DNA from: Apostichopus japonicus
Lineage: Eukaryota > Echinodermata > Holothuroidea > Aspidochirotida > Stichopodidae
DNA: 64,000 nucleotides
Assembly: GCF_037975245.1 (NCBI RefSeq)
Contig: NC_092572.1
Coordinates: 6,961,501 to 7,025,500 of the forward strand
Direction of reading: 5' to 3'
Part shown: one piece after another, positions 57,409-63,320 of the stretch
Layout of the letters: each line of letters opens with the position of its first letter
Position numbering within the stretch: the first letter of the stretch is position 1
Made by a program: the position numbers and the translations under genes
Notes under the pieces: model-generated
Seen by the model: only the letters and a program-made list of their open reading frames with translations
The model's database searches: none
What the model was told of the DNA's origin: nothing

Positions 57409-59132
57409 ATAGTAATTTAATAAAGAATAACACACCATAAAAAAAATATATATATATATATATATGTAAATATATATAAATATATATATATATTAATATA
57501 TATTAATATATATATATTGTCTCATTATGCAGGCCCTGGTCCCGTGAGAGATCTTCAATTTTCTACCATATCGCATGACTCAGTGTCTATTATTTGGCAA
57601 CCACCGCAGAATGAGGAGGCTATTATAATATATTACAACATCTCAACTACCAGGTCTCAACCAGGCACCAGCCTATCAGTCGTAAAAGTCGAACAGGTGG
57701 ATCCTAACGAGAGCAGTTACTCAGTGACTAACCTCCATCCAGGAACCGATTACGTCATATCCATCAGTGCGGTGACGATGGTAACGGGTCCAGTGGTATC
57801 AAAGTCAGTCACGACAAAAGAGTGGAGTAAATGGTTTTACTTTTTTAAATTATAATAGTGTAATAGTATGTTATAGTAAAGTGTAGTAAAGTATAGTTTA
57901 GTTTAGTATAGTTTAGTGTAGTATAGTGTAGTATAGTTTAGTATAGTATAGTATAGTATAGTGTAGTATAGTGTAGTGTAGTATAGTATAGTATAGTGTA
58001 GTGTAGTGTAGCCAGTTTATCGGTAAAACGTCAATTTCTTTTAATTTTGTCATTTTGACGACTTGTTGTATCTCGGCAAAACGTCAATTTTCAAAATGTT
58101 GTCATTTTGACGACTTGGTGTGTCTCGGCAAAACGTCAATTTTAAAAATTTTGTCATTTTGACGACTTGTTATATCTCGGCAAAACGTTAATTTTTAGAA
58201 TATTGCCATTTTGACGAGTTTGTTTCTCTTTCATCATCATGTTCAACGCTTCCGTAAGTAAGCATCATTCGTGCTTATCTTAATTTAAGAGGTTAGGGTG
58301 GGGGAGGCGTGTTAATACAAAGACTATTTTTGTGTTTTTTGTTCGATATATTTGAAAGTCTACTTAAATGAACCTTGTAGTTCTTGTACTCTCAATATAA
58401 TGACCAGTTGACTATGATCAACGGAAACCGACTTGACACAATGGGCAAATTCACACGGCCAAACGTGGCCTAATCACTTTTTTTATTTATTTCTATTTTT
58501 CTTTTGTTATATTTATATATTATTTTATTTACTTCTTTATTTTCAATCTGCTTATTCCAAATGGTGGCATTATCCGTCTTGAATACAATCAAAATAATAT
58601 AATAGAAAGTCTTAAACCATTATATCATCATTTCCGCTTTTTATCTTCGCATCACGAGGCTATGAAGGTAGACCGGGGAGAGGCAATGTGCTGGGAGGGT
58701 AGCATGGGGAAGGGTAAGTGCCATTGGGAAACGGGTTAGTGCCGTGGTATGTGAGGCTACTCAAGTTCTCTTTCTGGTGGTATGTCTCGAAATTTAAAGT
58801 GGCCTAATATTCAGGGTTTTTTTTACTGTTTGTAGCTCCATCTGCTCCTCCTACAAATATACGGGCTAAGTCAACCAAAACAACTCTCACTTTCACCTTC
58901 GATGAGATTGCCGAGTCAGAACGAAACGGAGACATAAAAACGTACGAAACCAAGCTCCAAAACTTTCCGGAAACAAATAGCGACGTGCTACCACTCACGC
59001 AATACGTTACCCGAGAAAGGGTAAAGTTTAAGGACCTGACGCCAGCAACACCGTACATCATCCGTGTGCGAGGATGGACATCCGTTGGTCCAGGAGTTTG
59101 GAGTATAGGCGTTGTAGCCAGTACGAAGCCAG
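28229..59132 (+). CDS. TIE-like receptor tyrosine kinase, ectodomain part (19 exons; C-terminus off window)
   Basis: Nineteen exons join in one frame (4237 nt, 1412 codons): 28229-28280, 29665-29952, 32216-32467, 34646-34780, 36000-36137, 36644-36772, 36950-37068, 37945-38119, 42713-42991, 43652-43960, 44265-44341, 44597-44813, 46796-47089, 47576-47869, 51817-52113, 52527-52820, 56901-57197, 57533-57826 and 58836-59132. All junctions are phase 1 except two phase-0 introns inside the split Ig and FN3 domains. The order is signal peptide, Ig, Ig, EGFx3, Ig-type, Ig, FN3x9. Ig-Ig-EGFx3-Ig-FN3 is the TIE (angiopoietin receptor) plan; vertebrate TIEs have three FN3 domains and an ectodomain about half this long. 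TIE-type genes are known in some invertebrate deuterostomes. The transmembrane and kinase exons are not in the window, so the family name is inference from domain order; another Ig/EGF/FN3 receptor remains possible. Confidence 0.6.
28458..28800. mobile_element. MITE family with long TIRs (copy 2), in TIE-like intron 1
   Basis: The ends are ATAGCACGCTATAGCTAGG and, inverted, GCGTGCTATAG. The interior closely parallels the element at 26857-27195 (AGCCTGCATAGTTTC, ACAAAGACCCTCATAC, GGCAGGTCGATTACGTAATC). The rest of this intron shows no recognised feature. Confidence 0.7.
29665..29952 (+). CDS. TIE-like exon 2: Ig domain 1
   Basis: The exon is 288 nt, phase 1-1. Ig landmarks are VITC (strand B), LILWRV (strand C Trp) and RYGAFYC (strand F). 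It carries N-glycosylation sequons (NST, NVT). The donor is GTATGT. Confidence 0.75.
30071..30655. mobile_element. hAT-type MITE, 585 bp, 8-bp TSD TGTAACCA
   Basis: The TIRs are TGCAGGGGCGGACTGG and, inverted, TGCAGTGGCGGACTGG. TGTAACCA flanks both sides exactly (30063-30070, 30656-30663). No transposase was seen; it lies in TIE-like intron 2. Confidence 0.8.
30664..32215. other. Rest of TIE-like intron 2
   Basis: An open reading frame at 31098-31394 has no recognisable domain and no splice context. Nothing else was recognised. Confidence 0.35.
32216..32467 (+). CDS. TIE-like exon 3: Ig domain 2 lacking its cysteine pair
   Basis: The exon is 252 nt, phase 1-1, with acceptor TCTATTTGTAG and donor GTAAGT. 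The fold signature is clear: EAIWTK for strand C and [12 protein letters not shown] for strands E-F. But strand B reads VQILMTF without Cys, and the DxGxYxC position is Ala. Both disulfide cysteines are missing together, so this is a real variant rather than random decay. Confidence 0.7.
32538..32978 (+). mobile_element. hAT-type MITE, 441 bp, 8-bp TSD CTATCTTA
   Basis: The TIRs are CAGTGGCGTAGGAA and, inverted, CAAGGGCGTAGGAA. CTATCTTA flanks both sides (32530-32537, 32979-32986). It is inverted relative to the copy at 26342-26711 and contains an internal direct repeat (ATGCAATTTGGTGC appears twice). Confidence 0.8.
33640..34620 (+). repeat. Minisatellite, unit about 29-31 bp (CATAGCACTGCACTACACTG)
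   Basis: Some 25 units built from CATAGCACTGCACTACACTG plus AACTGCACCC run from about 33880 to 34610. A more degenerate CTGAACTGA-rich lead-in begins near 33650. The array ends only about 25 bp before the first EGF exon. Confidence 0.85.
34646..34780 (+). CDS. TIE-like exon 4: EGF domain 1
   Basis: The exon is 135 nt, phase 1-1: [16 protein letters not shown], then [20 protein letters not shown] and GYRC. The cysteine spacing is EGF/laminin-type. The acceptor is CTGTTTTAG and the donor GTAAGC. Confidence 0.85.
36000..36137 (+). CDS. TIE-like exon 5: EGF domain 2
   Basis: The exon is 138 nt, phase 1-1: [14 protein letters not shown] ... [13 protein letters not shown]. The EGF cysteine framework and closing GWTGPTC are clear. 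The donor is GTAAGT. Confidence 0.82.
36644..36772 (+). CDS. TIE-like exon 6: EGF domain 3
   Basis: The exon is 129 nt, phase 1-1: [16 protein letters not shown], then [18 protein letters not shown] and GEFC. The donor is GTGAGT. Confidence 0.85.
36950..38119 (+). CDS. TIE-like exons 7-8: Ig-type domain 3 (split, phase-0 intron)
   Basis: The two exons are 36950-37068 and 37945-38119. The first encodes [13 protein letters not shown] and [14 protein letters not shown]; the second encodes [14 protein letters not shown] and [12 protein letters not shown]. Strand B and F cysteines are recognisable. The domain is divergent, with extra cysteines. The donor of the first exon is weak (GAG|GTTAGC), and it is the least certain border in the gene. 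Confidence 0.6.
38270..41240 (-). mobile_element. Penelope-like retroelement, antisense, decayed
   Basis: Minus-strand fragments carry typical Penelope-like motifs: [11 protein letters not shown] (40148-39960), SLYTNVPH (near 39670), WWRYIDNIF (near 39400), [15 protein letters not shown] (near 39220), and a C-terminal GIY-YIG endonuclease segment [16 protein letters not shown] (near 38560). Frameshifts and stops interrupt it. Terminal (pLTR-like) pieces lie at both ends: 38283-38340 in minus orientation, and near 41088-41240 a minus-oriented piece followed by a plus-oriented one. It lies in the 4.6-kb intron between Ig-type domain 3 and the next Ig exon. Confidence 0.85.
38303..38340 (-). ncRNA. 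Hammerhead-like motif of the Penelope element
   Basis: On the minus strand a TTGAAGA core is followed by GATCCT, loop GCT and AGGAT, then TGAAACGTC. This resembles the hammerhead self-cleaving motifs reported in Penelope-like terminal repeats (CUGANGA, stem II, GAAA). One core base differs from consensus, so activity is doubtful. Confidence 0.4.
41241..42712. other. Rest of the intron before Ig domain 4
   Basis: The sequence is AT-rich with a C/T-rich patch at 41280-41380. No coding or repeat unit was recognised. Confidence 0.4.
42713..42991 (+). CDS. TIE-like exon 9: Ig domain 4
   Basis: The exon is 279 nt, phase 1-1: [23 protein letters not shown] and [16 protein letters not shown]. This is a classical Ig exon with both cysteines, the last before the FN3 region. 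It corresponds in position to the third Ig of vertebrate TIEs. The donor is GTAAGT. Confidence 0.8.
43652..43960 (+). CDS. TIE-like exon 10: FN3 domain 1
   Basis: The exon is 309 nt, phase 1-1: [26 protein letters not shown] and [11 protein letters not shown] are FN3 strands C to G. The donor is GTAAAT. Confidence 0.82.
44265..44813 (+). CDS. TIE-like exons 11-12: FN3 domain 2 (split by phase-0 intron)
   Basis: Exon 44265-44341 encodes [12 protein letters not shown] and SLRIEWQ; exon 44597-44813 encodes [27 protein letters not shown] and [11 protein letters not shown]. The halves meet right after the strand-B Trp, a common FN3 intron site. The donor is GTATGT. Confidence 0.78.
45514..45712 (+). 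mobile_element. tRNA-derived SINE
   Basis: The head (45514-45580) looks like a tRNA gene: A box TAGCTCAGTGG and B box GGTTCGAGTCA, with a nearly pairing acceptor stem (GGAGTG...CACTCC). The D and anticodon arms do not fold well, so it is a SINE head rather than a working tRNA. A non-tRNA tail follows and ends in CATACA repeats. Confidence 0.6.
45733..45895. mobile_element. Partial copy of the 26857-27195 MITE family
   Basis: It includes ATGCAGGCTATTTGTATAG, GGCAGGTCGATTACGTAATC and the end CTAGCTATAGCGTGCTATA. Only one half of the element is present. Confidence 0.6.
45963..46251. mobile_element. MITE with TTAA borders, inverted copy of the 25803 element
   Basis: TTAAAGGGTTTGAAGACTCG at the left and GCGAGTCTTCAATGCCTTTAA at the right, less one base, border it. 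The interior matches the reverse complement of 25803-26170 (for example GTGTACATAGCAGCGATGG against CCATTGCTGTTAGGTACAC). Confidence 0.7.
46796..47089 (+). CDS. TIE-like exon 13: FN3 domain 3, type A copy 1
   Basis: The exon is 294 nt, phase 1-1: [52 protein letters not shown] and SQSVTTKEW. The donor is GGT|GTAAAT. A hand count gives 9 differences in 98 residues from copy 2, about 91 percent identity. Confidence 0.85.
47576..47869 (+). CDS. TIE-like exon 14: FN3 domain 4, type A copy 2
   Basis: It has the same length, phase and splice sites as copy 1, exactly 780 bp downstream. Exon and flanking introns are both duplicated, so the unit is a recent tandem duplication. Confidence 0.85.
47870..48974. 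other. Intron after A copy 2, before the Penelope insertion
   Basis: TATAGTA-type simple repeats lie near 47905-47940 and 48190-48300. The segment containing GCAACGGTAT...CGATATATGCTATAT (48310-48350) and AATAAAACGGTT (48910) recurs in the intron after A copy 3 (53150-53215), so intron sequence was copied with the exon. No coding signal was seen. Confidence 0.5.
48975..51500 (+). mobile_element. Penelope-like retroelement, sense, 5' truncated and decayed
   Basis: The fragments in order are an N-terminal region (49203-49571, [20 protein letters not shown]), [13 protein letters not shown] (from 49645), [18 protein letters not shown] (49900), [18 protein letters not shown] (50310), WWRYIDNIF (50400), [15 protein letters not shown] (50580), and a truncated GIY-YIG part, [16 protein letters not shown] (51200). 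Private breaks include a 1-nt deletion near 49550 and an indel near 50010-50025. It starts about 260 bp inside the antisense copy's 5' limit and ends in a hammerhead-like hairpin. It lies in the intron between FN3 domains 4 and 5. Confidence 0.88.
51450..51490 (+). ncRNA. Hammerhead-like ribozyme motif at the Penelope 3' end
   Basis: CTGAAGA (51455-51461, fits CUGANGA) is followed by A, a perfect 6-bp hairpin GATCCT/AGGATC with loop GCT, then GAAA (51478-51481) and CGTC. GCCT before the core can pair with AGGT after CGTC as stem I. Penelope-like elements are known to carry such minimal hammerheads with a tiny stem III. One extra A after the core departs from consensus. Confidence 0.5.
51817..52113 (+). 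CDS. TIE-like exon 15: FN3 domain 5, type B copy 1
   Basis: The exon is 297 nt, phase 1-1: [47 protein letters not shown] and [14 protein letters not shown]. The acceptor is TTACTGTTTGTAG and the donor GTAATT. About 190 bp of upstream intron (from 51630) is homologous to that before B copy 3. Confidence 0.83.
52527..52820 (+). CDS. TIE-like exon 16: FN3 domain 6, type A copy 3
   Basis: The exon is 294 nt, phase 1-1: [37 protein letters not shown] and [14 protein letters not shown]. The splice sites are as in other A copies (donor GTAAAT). Confidence 0.85.
52855..53110. repeat. TAGTCTAGT / TACAGTACAG simple repeat
   Basis: A low-complexity stretch follows A copy 3. Related TAGTATAGT tracts follow A copies 1, 2 and 4 (47110-47160, 47905-47940, 57850-58015), so the repeat is part of the duplicated unit. 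Confidence 0.75.
53304..56824 (+). mobile_element. DNA transposon with long TIRs, about 3.5 kb, in TIE-like intron
   Basis: The left arm (from GTCAGGCTCACTATGTT at about 53306) and the inverted right arm (GTCAGGCTCATTATGTT at 56820) match with few changes through ATTTGCCGGAC, ATATATGGCGGCTATCTT and beyond, over some 250-380 bp. The left arm has about 90 extra bp that look like a local duplication (TTTAACGG(C/G)(T/)AAAC and TACATTTGTAGGGG recur). Adjacent TATACTA and TATACTG may be the target-site duplication. Degraded plus-strand ORFs fill the centre. Confidence 0.75.
53867..56421 (+). pseudogene. Broken transposon-borne gene: PIN/XPG-like segment and CXC-type cysteine tail
   Basis: Reading frames in order (53867-54088, 54073-54390, 54392-54765, 54766-55380, 55606-56184, 56227-56421) look like one protein broken by frameshifts; for example the frame changes near 54765 inside a continuous family-like segment. 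Recognisable parts are [19 protein letters not shown]; an acidic beta-strand motif [16 protein letters not shown], recalling PIN/XPG-like nucleases; [20 protein letters not shown]; and a C-terminal [14 protein letters not shown]...[11 protein letters not shown] tail similar to tesmin/TSO1 CXC motifs. From memory, similar multi-copy proteins are predicted in many marine invertebrate genomes. The enzymatic role is not established here. Confidence 0.6.
56901..57197 (+). CDS. TIE-like exon 17: FN3 domain 7, type B copy 2
   Basis: The exon is 297 nt, phase 1-1, nearly identical to B copy 1 ([52 protein letters not shown]). It lies 76 bp after the transposon's right end; the acceptor region survives intact. 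Confidence 0.83.
57360..57525. repeat. (TA)n microsatellite before A copy 4
   Basis: Long TATATA runs extend to the pyrimidine tract (TGTCTCATTATGCAG) of the next exon. Similar TA runs precede A copies 1 and 2. Confidence 0.85.
57533..57826 (+). CDS. TIE-like exon 18: FN3 domain 8, type A copy 4
   Basis: The exon is 294 nt, phase 1-1: [37 protein letters not shown] and [14 protein letters not shown]. It is the most diverged A copy. The donor is GGA|GTAAAT. Confidence 0.83.
58021..58230 (+). repeat. Four-unit tandem repeat, about 52 bp, CGTCAATTTT...CATTTTGACG
   Basis: Units start near 58021, 58073, 58126 and 58178 (C-GGCAAAACGTCAATTTT, then TTGTCATTTTGACGACTTG). Each unit carries inverted CGTCAA/TTGACG words. 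It is the same family as 4930-5165 on the other strand. Confidence 0.85.
58836..59132 (+). CDS. TIE-like exon 19: FN3 domain 9, type B copy 3
   Basis: The exon is 297 nt, phase 1-1: [34 protein letters not shown] and [17 protein letters not shown]. It is the most diverged B copy. The donor is CAG|GTAATT, so the gene continues past this exon; no later exon was found before the right edge. Confidence 0.82.
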
Positions 59133-59508
59133 GTAATTTCATATCACTTTGTAGCACTCTGAGTTTTATTTAGTTTTTGAATACCTATTGTAACGGATGA
59201 ATGTCTATATAGCCTTCATGTATATGTAACTAGTTTTATTTAATTCTGTCCTCGGTTTCCAGTTTAAGGAGTCATTGCAGTTATGCAAGATTATTGTATG
59301 TCCCATGATGGTGTCAGTGACCACAACTTGGGTTACCACGTTACTAACGGTCACATAATTGAGCGAAATTGAGTTGGTTAGCATCATGTTTGATCTCTAG
59401 AGTAAGGCAAAATATGTCACCAAAAACAGAACTAGTATTGTTCGATACAGGTGTCGAACGCCTACAGTGAAATTACGACCTTCATTACCGGTTTCGAACC
59501 TCTGGATA

Positions 59509-59582
59509 TACAATCAGCGTCCATAACCTAGTTGGCTAGGATGTCTGCATACAAAGCCCGGGCTCGAATCCCGGTGGAGGCT
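59509..59582 (+). mobile_element. tRNA-like SINE head
   Basis: An A-box-like TAACCTAGTTGGCTAGG and B box GGCTCGAATCC are spaced as in a tRNA. The acceptor stem is not convincing, so a SINE fragment is more likely than a tRNA gene. Confidence 0.4.
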
Positions 59583-59629
59583 GGAAGTTTTTTCACTGTT
59601 CTGAATTTTCCCTCTCATGGTGTTTACAA

Positions 59630-59649
59630 TTATATATATATATAAATAA

Positions 59650-59746
<97 letters not shown>

Positions 59747-59757
59747 TATAGATATAT
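59630..59757. repeat. (TA)n microsatellite
   Basis: About 120 bp are almost pure TA. ORFs across it are meaningless. Confidence 0.95.
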
Positions 59758-59759
59758 AC

Positions 59760-60410
59760 TGTGCGTTACTATACTGTACACTACATTGTACTGTACCGTA
59801 CTATACTTTACTGTACTGTACCGTACAATGCTTTTTTTGTGTACCGTACTTTAATGTACGTTACTATACTTTACTGTACCGTACCGCACTGTACTGTACC
59901 ATACTATACTTTATTGTAATTGTACTCTACTGTACCGTCCTGTACTGCACCGTACAATACTTGTTTGTACTGTACTGTACCGTACTGTACCGTACTGTAA
60001 TGTACTGTACGCTACTATACTTTACTGTACTTTACCGCACTGTACTGTACTGTACCGTACCATACTTTACTGCACTGTACTGTACCGTACTATACTTTTT
60101 TGTACTCTACTGTATCGTACTGTTATGTACTATACGTTACTATACATGTACACTGCATTGTACTGTACCGTATTATACTTTACTGTACTGTACCGTACAA
60201 TACTTTTTTGTACTGCACTGTACCGTACTGTAATGTACTGTACGCTACTATACATTACTGTAAAGTACCGTACTATACTTTACTGTACTGTACTGTACTA
60301 TACTTTATTGTACTTTACTGTACCGTACTGTAATGTACTATACGTAACTATTATGTACTGTACTGTACCGTACCGTACTGTACTGTACTGTAGAATACTC
60401 TCCAATACAT
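59760..60410. repeat. Satellite rich in GTACTGTACCGTACTATAC
   Basis: Imperfect units with TACTGTACCGTACTATACTT repeat for 650 bp. Long ORFs reading YCTVLYRTV are artefacts of the repeat. Confidence 0.9.
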
Positions 60411-61281
60411 AAAACGTAGGTACGGTATCATTTGAATATGTAAACTATATTTCATAATCTATATTGTATTTGGAGACTCAATGAAGCTATTAGACACATC
60501 GAGACTGAAATATGAGAAACTTGACTCTTTCGTCGAATTTTTGGGTAAGGATATACCCTTATGATATTCTCAAAAATTTCGACCAAAATCACGACTTTCT
60601 CAAATTTCAACCGATGCGGAAAAGGGATGGAACTTTTTGAGTTGACATCAGGGTATTGCATTTGGAGACGAAAATTGAGCAGGATTTCACACATTTACCT
60701 AAAAAGTAACGTATTTGTATACTTCTTGATAAACGATTTAGTGATTGTAATATGTTAAGAAGGGTAAGTATGTAGATTAGCATACATATTCATATATTGC
60801 TCCAATTGACTATTCACTCTTAAGATCAAGAAGTGGTCAAAATAATGCAGACATGTAGAAGTTCTCACTGTGTAAAATGCTACATAACGGATAGCCGACA
60901 CTCTGGCGAGTCATTTTACTTTACAAAGATCAGGTAAATATTTAGCAACTATTTAAGAGCCCATAATATGATCGCCACATGTGAACAAGCCTCTTTATTC
61001 ACCAGCAAACAGATTTTAATAAGTTGCTCTTAGAATGAGGCCTAAATATGCACTTTGACATCCAAGTTTCAAACAATCCTGTTCGATAACATATCGACAA
61101 GAAAAGTTGTTCACACTCCTGTTTCCTTTCTTTTTTACCCCATTTCCAAACACTTATGCGGATTGTTATATGGGTTATGTATGATATTTGTCATCATACA
61201 CAAGGCATTGAAAGCGTCTTGTGTGTGTTTATTCAGAACATCCACACAGAGACATGCATAAAAAAGGTAACTTATTCCATG

Positions 61282-61479
61282 TTGGGACAATTTTTTATAT
61301 ACTGTAGTGTTATGTCTCGCTTCAGAGCACTCGTATTGTCAGTACGAGCAGTATGAATATCATGTTTTCTATCAGATCAAGGTTAGGAACTGTTTGTTCT
61401 GACAATACCATAGTGCTTTGAGAACATGATATTGGAGTACAGTTTAAGATAGGTTATTAGCATTAAGAAATTGTCCCAA
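61282..61479. mobile_element. Small inverted-repeat element (MITE-like), 198 bp
   Basis: The ends TTGGGACAATTTTTTA and (inverted) TTGGGACAATTTCTTA match. Further inverted matches lie inside (AGCACTCGTATTGTCAG against CTGACAATACCATAGTGCT). No target-site duplication was seen. Confidence 0.55.
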
Positions 61480-61769
61480 CTGGCTGTAATCCTTACCGAT
61501 AATACATGCATATTCATTAATACGACCTGCTCGATACAACCAAATGCTGGTGCCATAAATATTGTAAAGACATGTTAAAATAAAACGAAATAATTCAAAT
61601 ATGTCGATCCTTTTTCTAGATTTACGAGTATATGTGAGGTTTGTTTATGTCATAATGGCGTCGTCGAACTGTTCATCCAGAAATCGGACTGCAATCCCAT
61701 CAGATATACCACGTGACACAAATAGTTTGTATGTTTTGAGTTTTGCGCACTTTTTTATTAAGTCTAAGG

Positions 61770-62095
61770 TAAGTGTAAAAGTACAAAAGGGCTCTGACGT
61801 ATCAATTCCTGCCAGGATCTTCTTCAGAGGTTTTACTCTTGACACATTCATCACTTTTACATATTCATTAATTTTACATATTCATTACGTTTACACATTC
61901 ATTACTTTTACATATTCATTACTCTTACATATTCATTACTTTTACACATTCGTTACTTTTACATATTCATTACTTTTACATAATACACATTCATTACTTT
62001 TACACATTCATTACTTTTACATATTCATTTCTTTTACACATTCATTACTTTACAACATTCTTTTACACAGGCTCTGTAGTGAATAAGCAGTTTTG
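61770..62095 (-). mobile_element. Penelope-element terminal relic expanded into a minisatellite
   Basis: Near 61795-61830 the minus strand has CTCTGAAGAAGATCCTGG, the Penelope hammerhead arm. Near 62065-62095 it has the terminal phrase CTTATTCACTACAGAGCCTG seen near 38260 and 41095. Between them about fifteen units of TTTTACA(C/T)ATTCATTAC (about 17 bp) lie in tandem, derived from the element's ATGTGTAAAAGTAA. Confidence 0.7.
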
Positions 62096-63184
62096 CTAAG
62101 AGTTTTGTTAGATTTTGATTCTAAGCAAAGCAACACATATGACATTTTGGTTTACATAGTGTTAGGTTACATAGGCCAATCGAGTAAACTTGAAGTATAT
62201 AATATTTGATTGTATCCTATATGGTAGCAGCCCAACGTACAGTACAATGTGATGTTCTATGGACACATCGTTTGCTTAATCTCCACTATCTTTATATATT
62301 GTTATATGATCATCGCAAGTGACATATCAAAAGTTTACTCTTTGAGAAAAACTTAAAACTCTTGCTTGACCTTGCAGAAAATGACAGGTGTCAAATGCTG
62401 CATTGCTGTGGTGAAGACATCTGTTATGCAACATTCTGCAATGTGGCACTGCATTTATCCCTAACATTGAACTCTTTAAATAATACATATAGCCGCAAAT
62501 TGTAGTCTCAAGCAACATAATCTGTCCATATTTCATGACATTAGTGTGCTAAGATAAAATTCAAAATAGTGAGTTGGGAAGTAATGACATAGAGAATCAT
62601 TTGATATGTGTTTTTACTTAATATCCTTCATTTTTTATTCTATTTTAGGGATATTTTTCTCAAACCTTATGTCATGTGTCCCAGGAGAATATCTCAAACA
62701 TTTCAATCGGCTAACGATGTTGTAAGTATATATATATATTGTTTTGTTTTTCAAATTGTTTGTATGCCTGCTTCAAAGTCGAATGTTTCACAACACGGAA
62801 AGTGAATACATCAAAAGAATGGCATATTTGTTCATTATCGAATGAAAAATGATATCATTCTTGCATTGAAACACGGACTAGTAATAGATATAAATACCTG
62901 TTGGTTTGAATGTTATATTTCATTCATGTCTTTTCGTTTATTTATTCCAGTATAAATGTAATATTATTTATATAAAAAAAGTGAATGCATAATGCATTGA
63001 GGTTTCGATGACTTCATTGCACTAGACTTCTGCTTATTAGTAACAAGAACTAGCTGTACAATAGAAATGACTCGAACCACCATATTGATACAATTACACT
63101 ATGGCATGATAAACATCTTTTAGGCAAAACAAATCTGAGGTTGTTAGAGCATCTATATTCCCAAAAATCATAGCAGCATCCATG

Positions 63185-63320
63185 GGCGTCAGCAGGTTTC
63201 AGAAAGTGAGGGGGACACTATACTCTCTAAGCGGAGCGCTACCATTGGTTGGCGCGTAGCGTACCAGAAAATTTTGGGTACATAAGACCCCCTAGATCGC
63301 AGGAGACGGCCTTCCTGAGT
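63185..63320 (-). mobile_element. Partial copy of the GCGCCAAC / GGCGCTCCGC family
   Basis: CTAAGCGGAGCGCTACCA then GGTTGGCGCGTAGCGTACCA, inverted relative to the modules at 23780, 24355 and 25060. The left end GGGCGTCAGCAGG may be its terminus. Confidence 0.55.

Noticed and set aside
59593-59781. ORF of alternating Ile and Tyr
   Set aside because: It is a translation of a (TA)n tract.
59961-60412. Overlapping ORFs of YCTVLYRTV type
   Set aside because: They translate the GTACTGTACC satellite in several frames; no protein character.
62608-62805. Possible small exon (62650-62721) with TTTTAG acceptor and GTAAGT donor
   Set aside because: The phases do not match the FN3 exons, and the peptide has no FN3 or transmembrane character.
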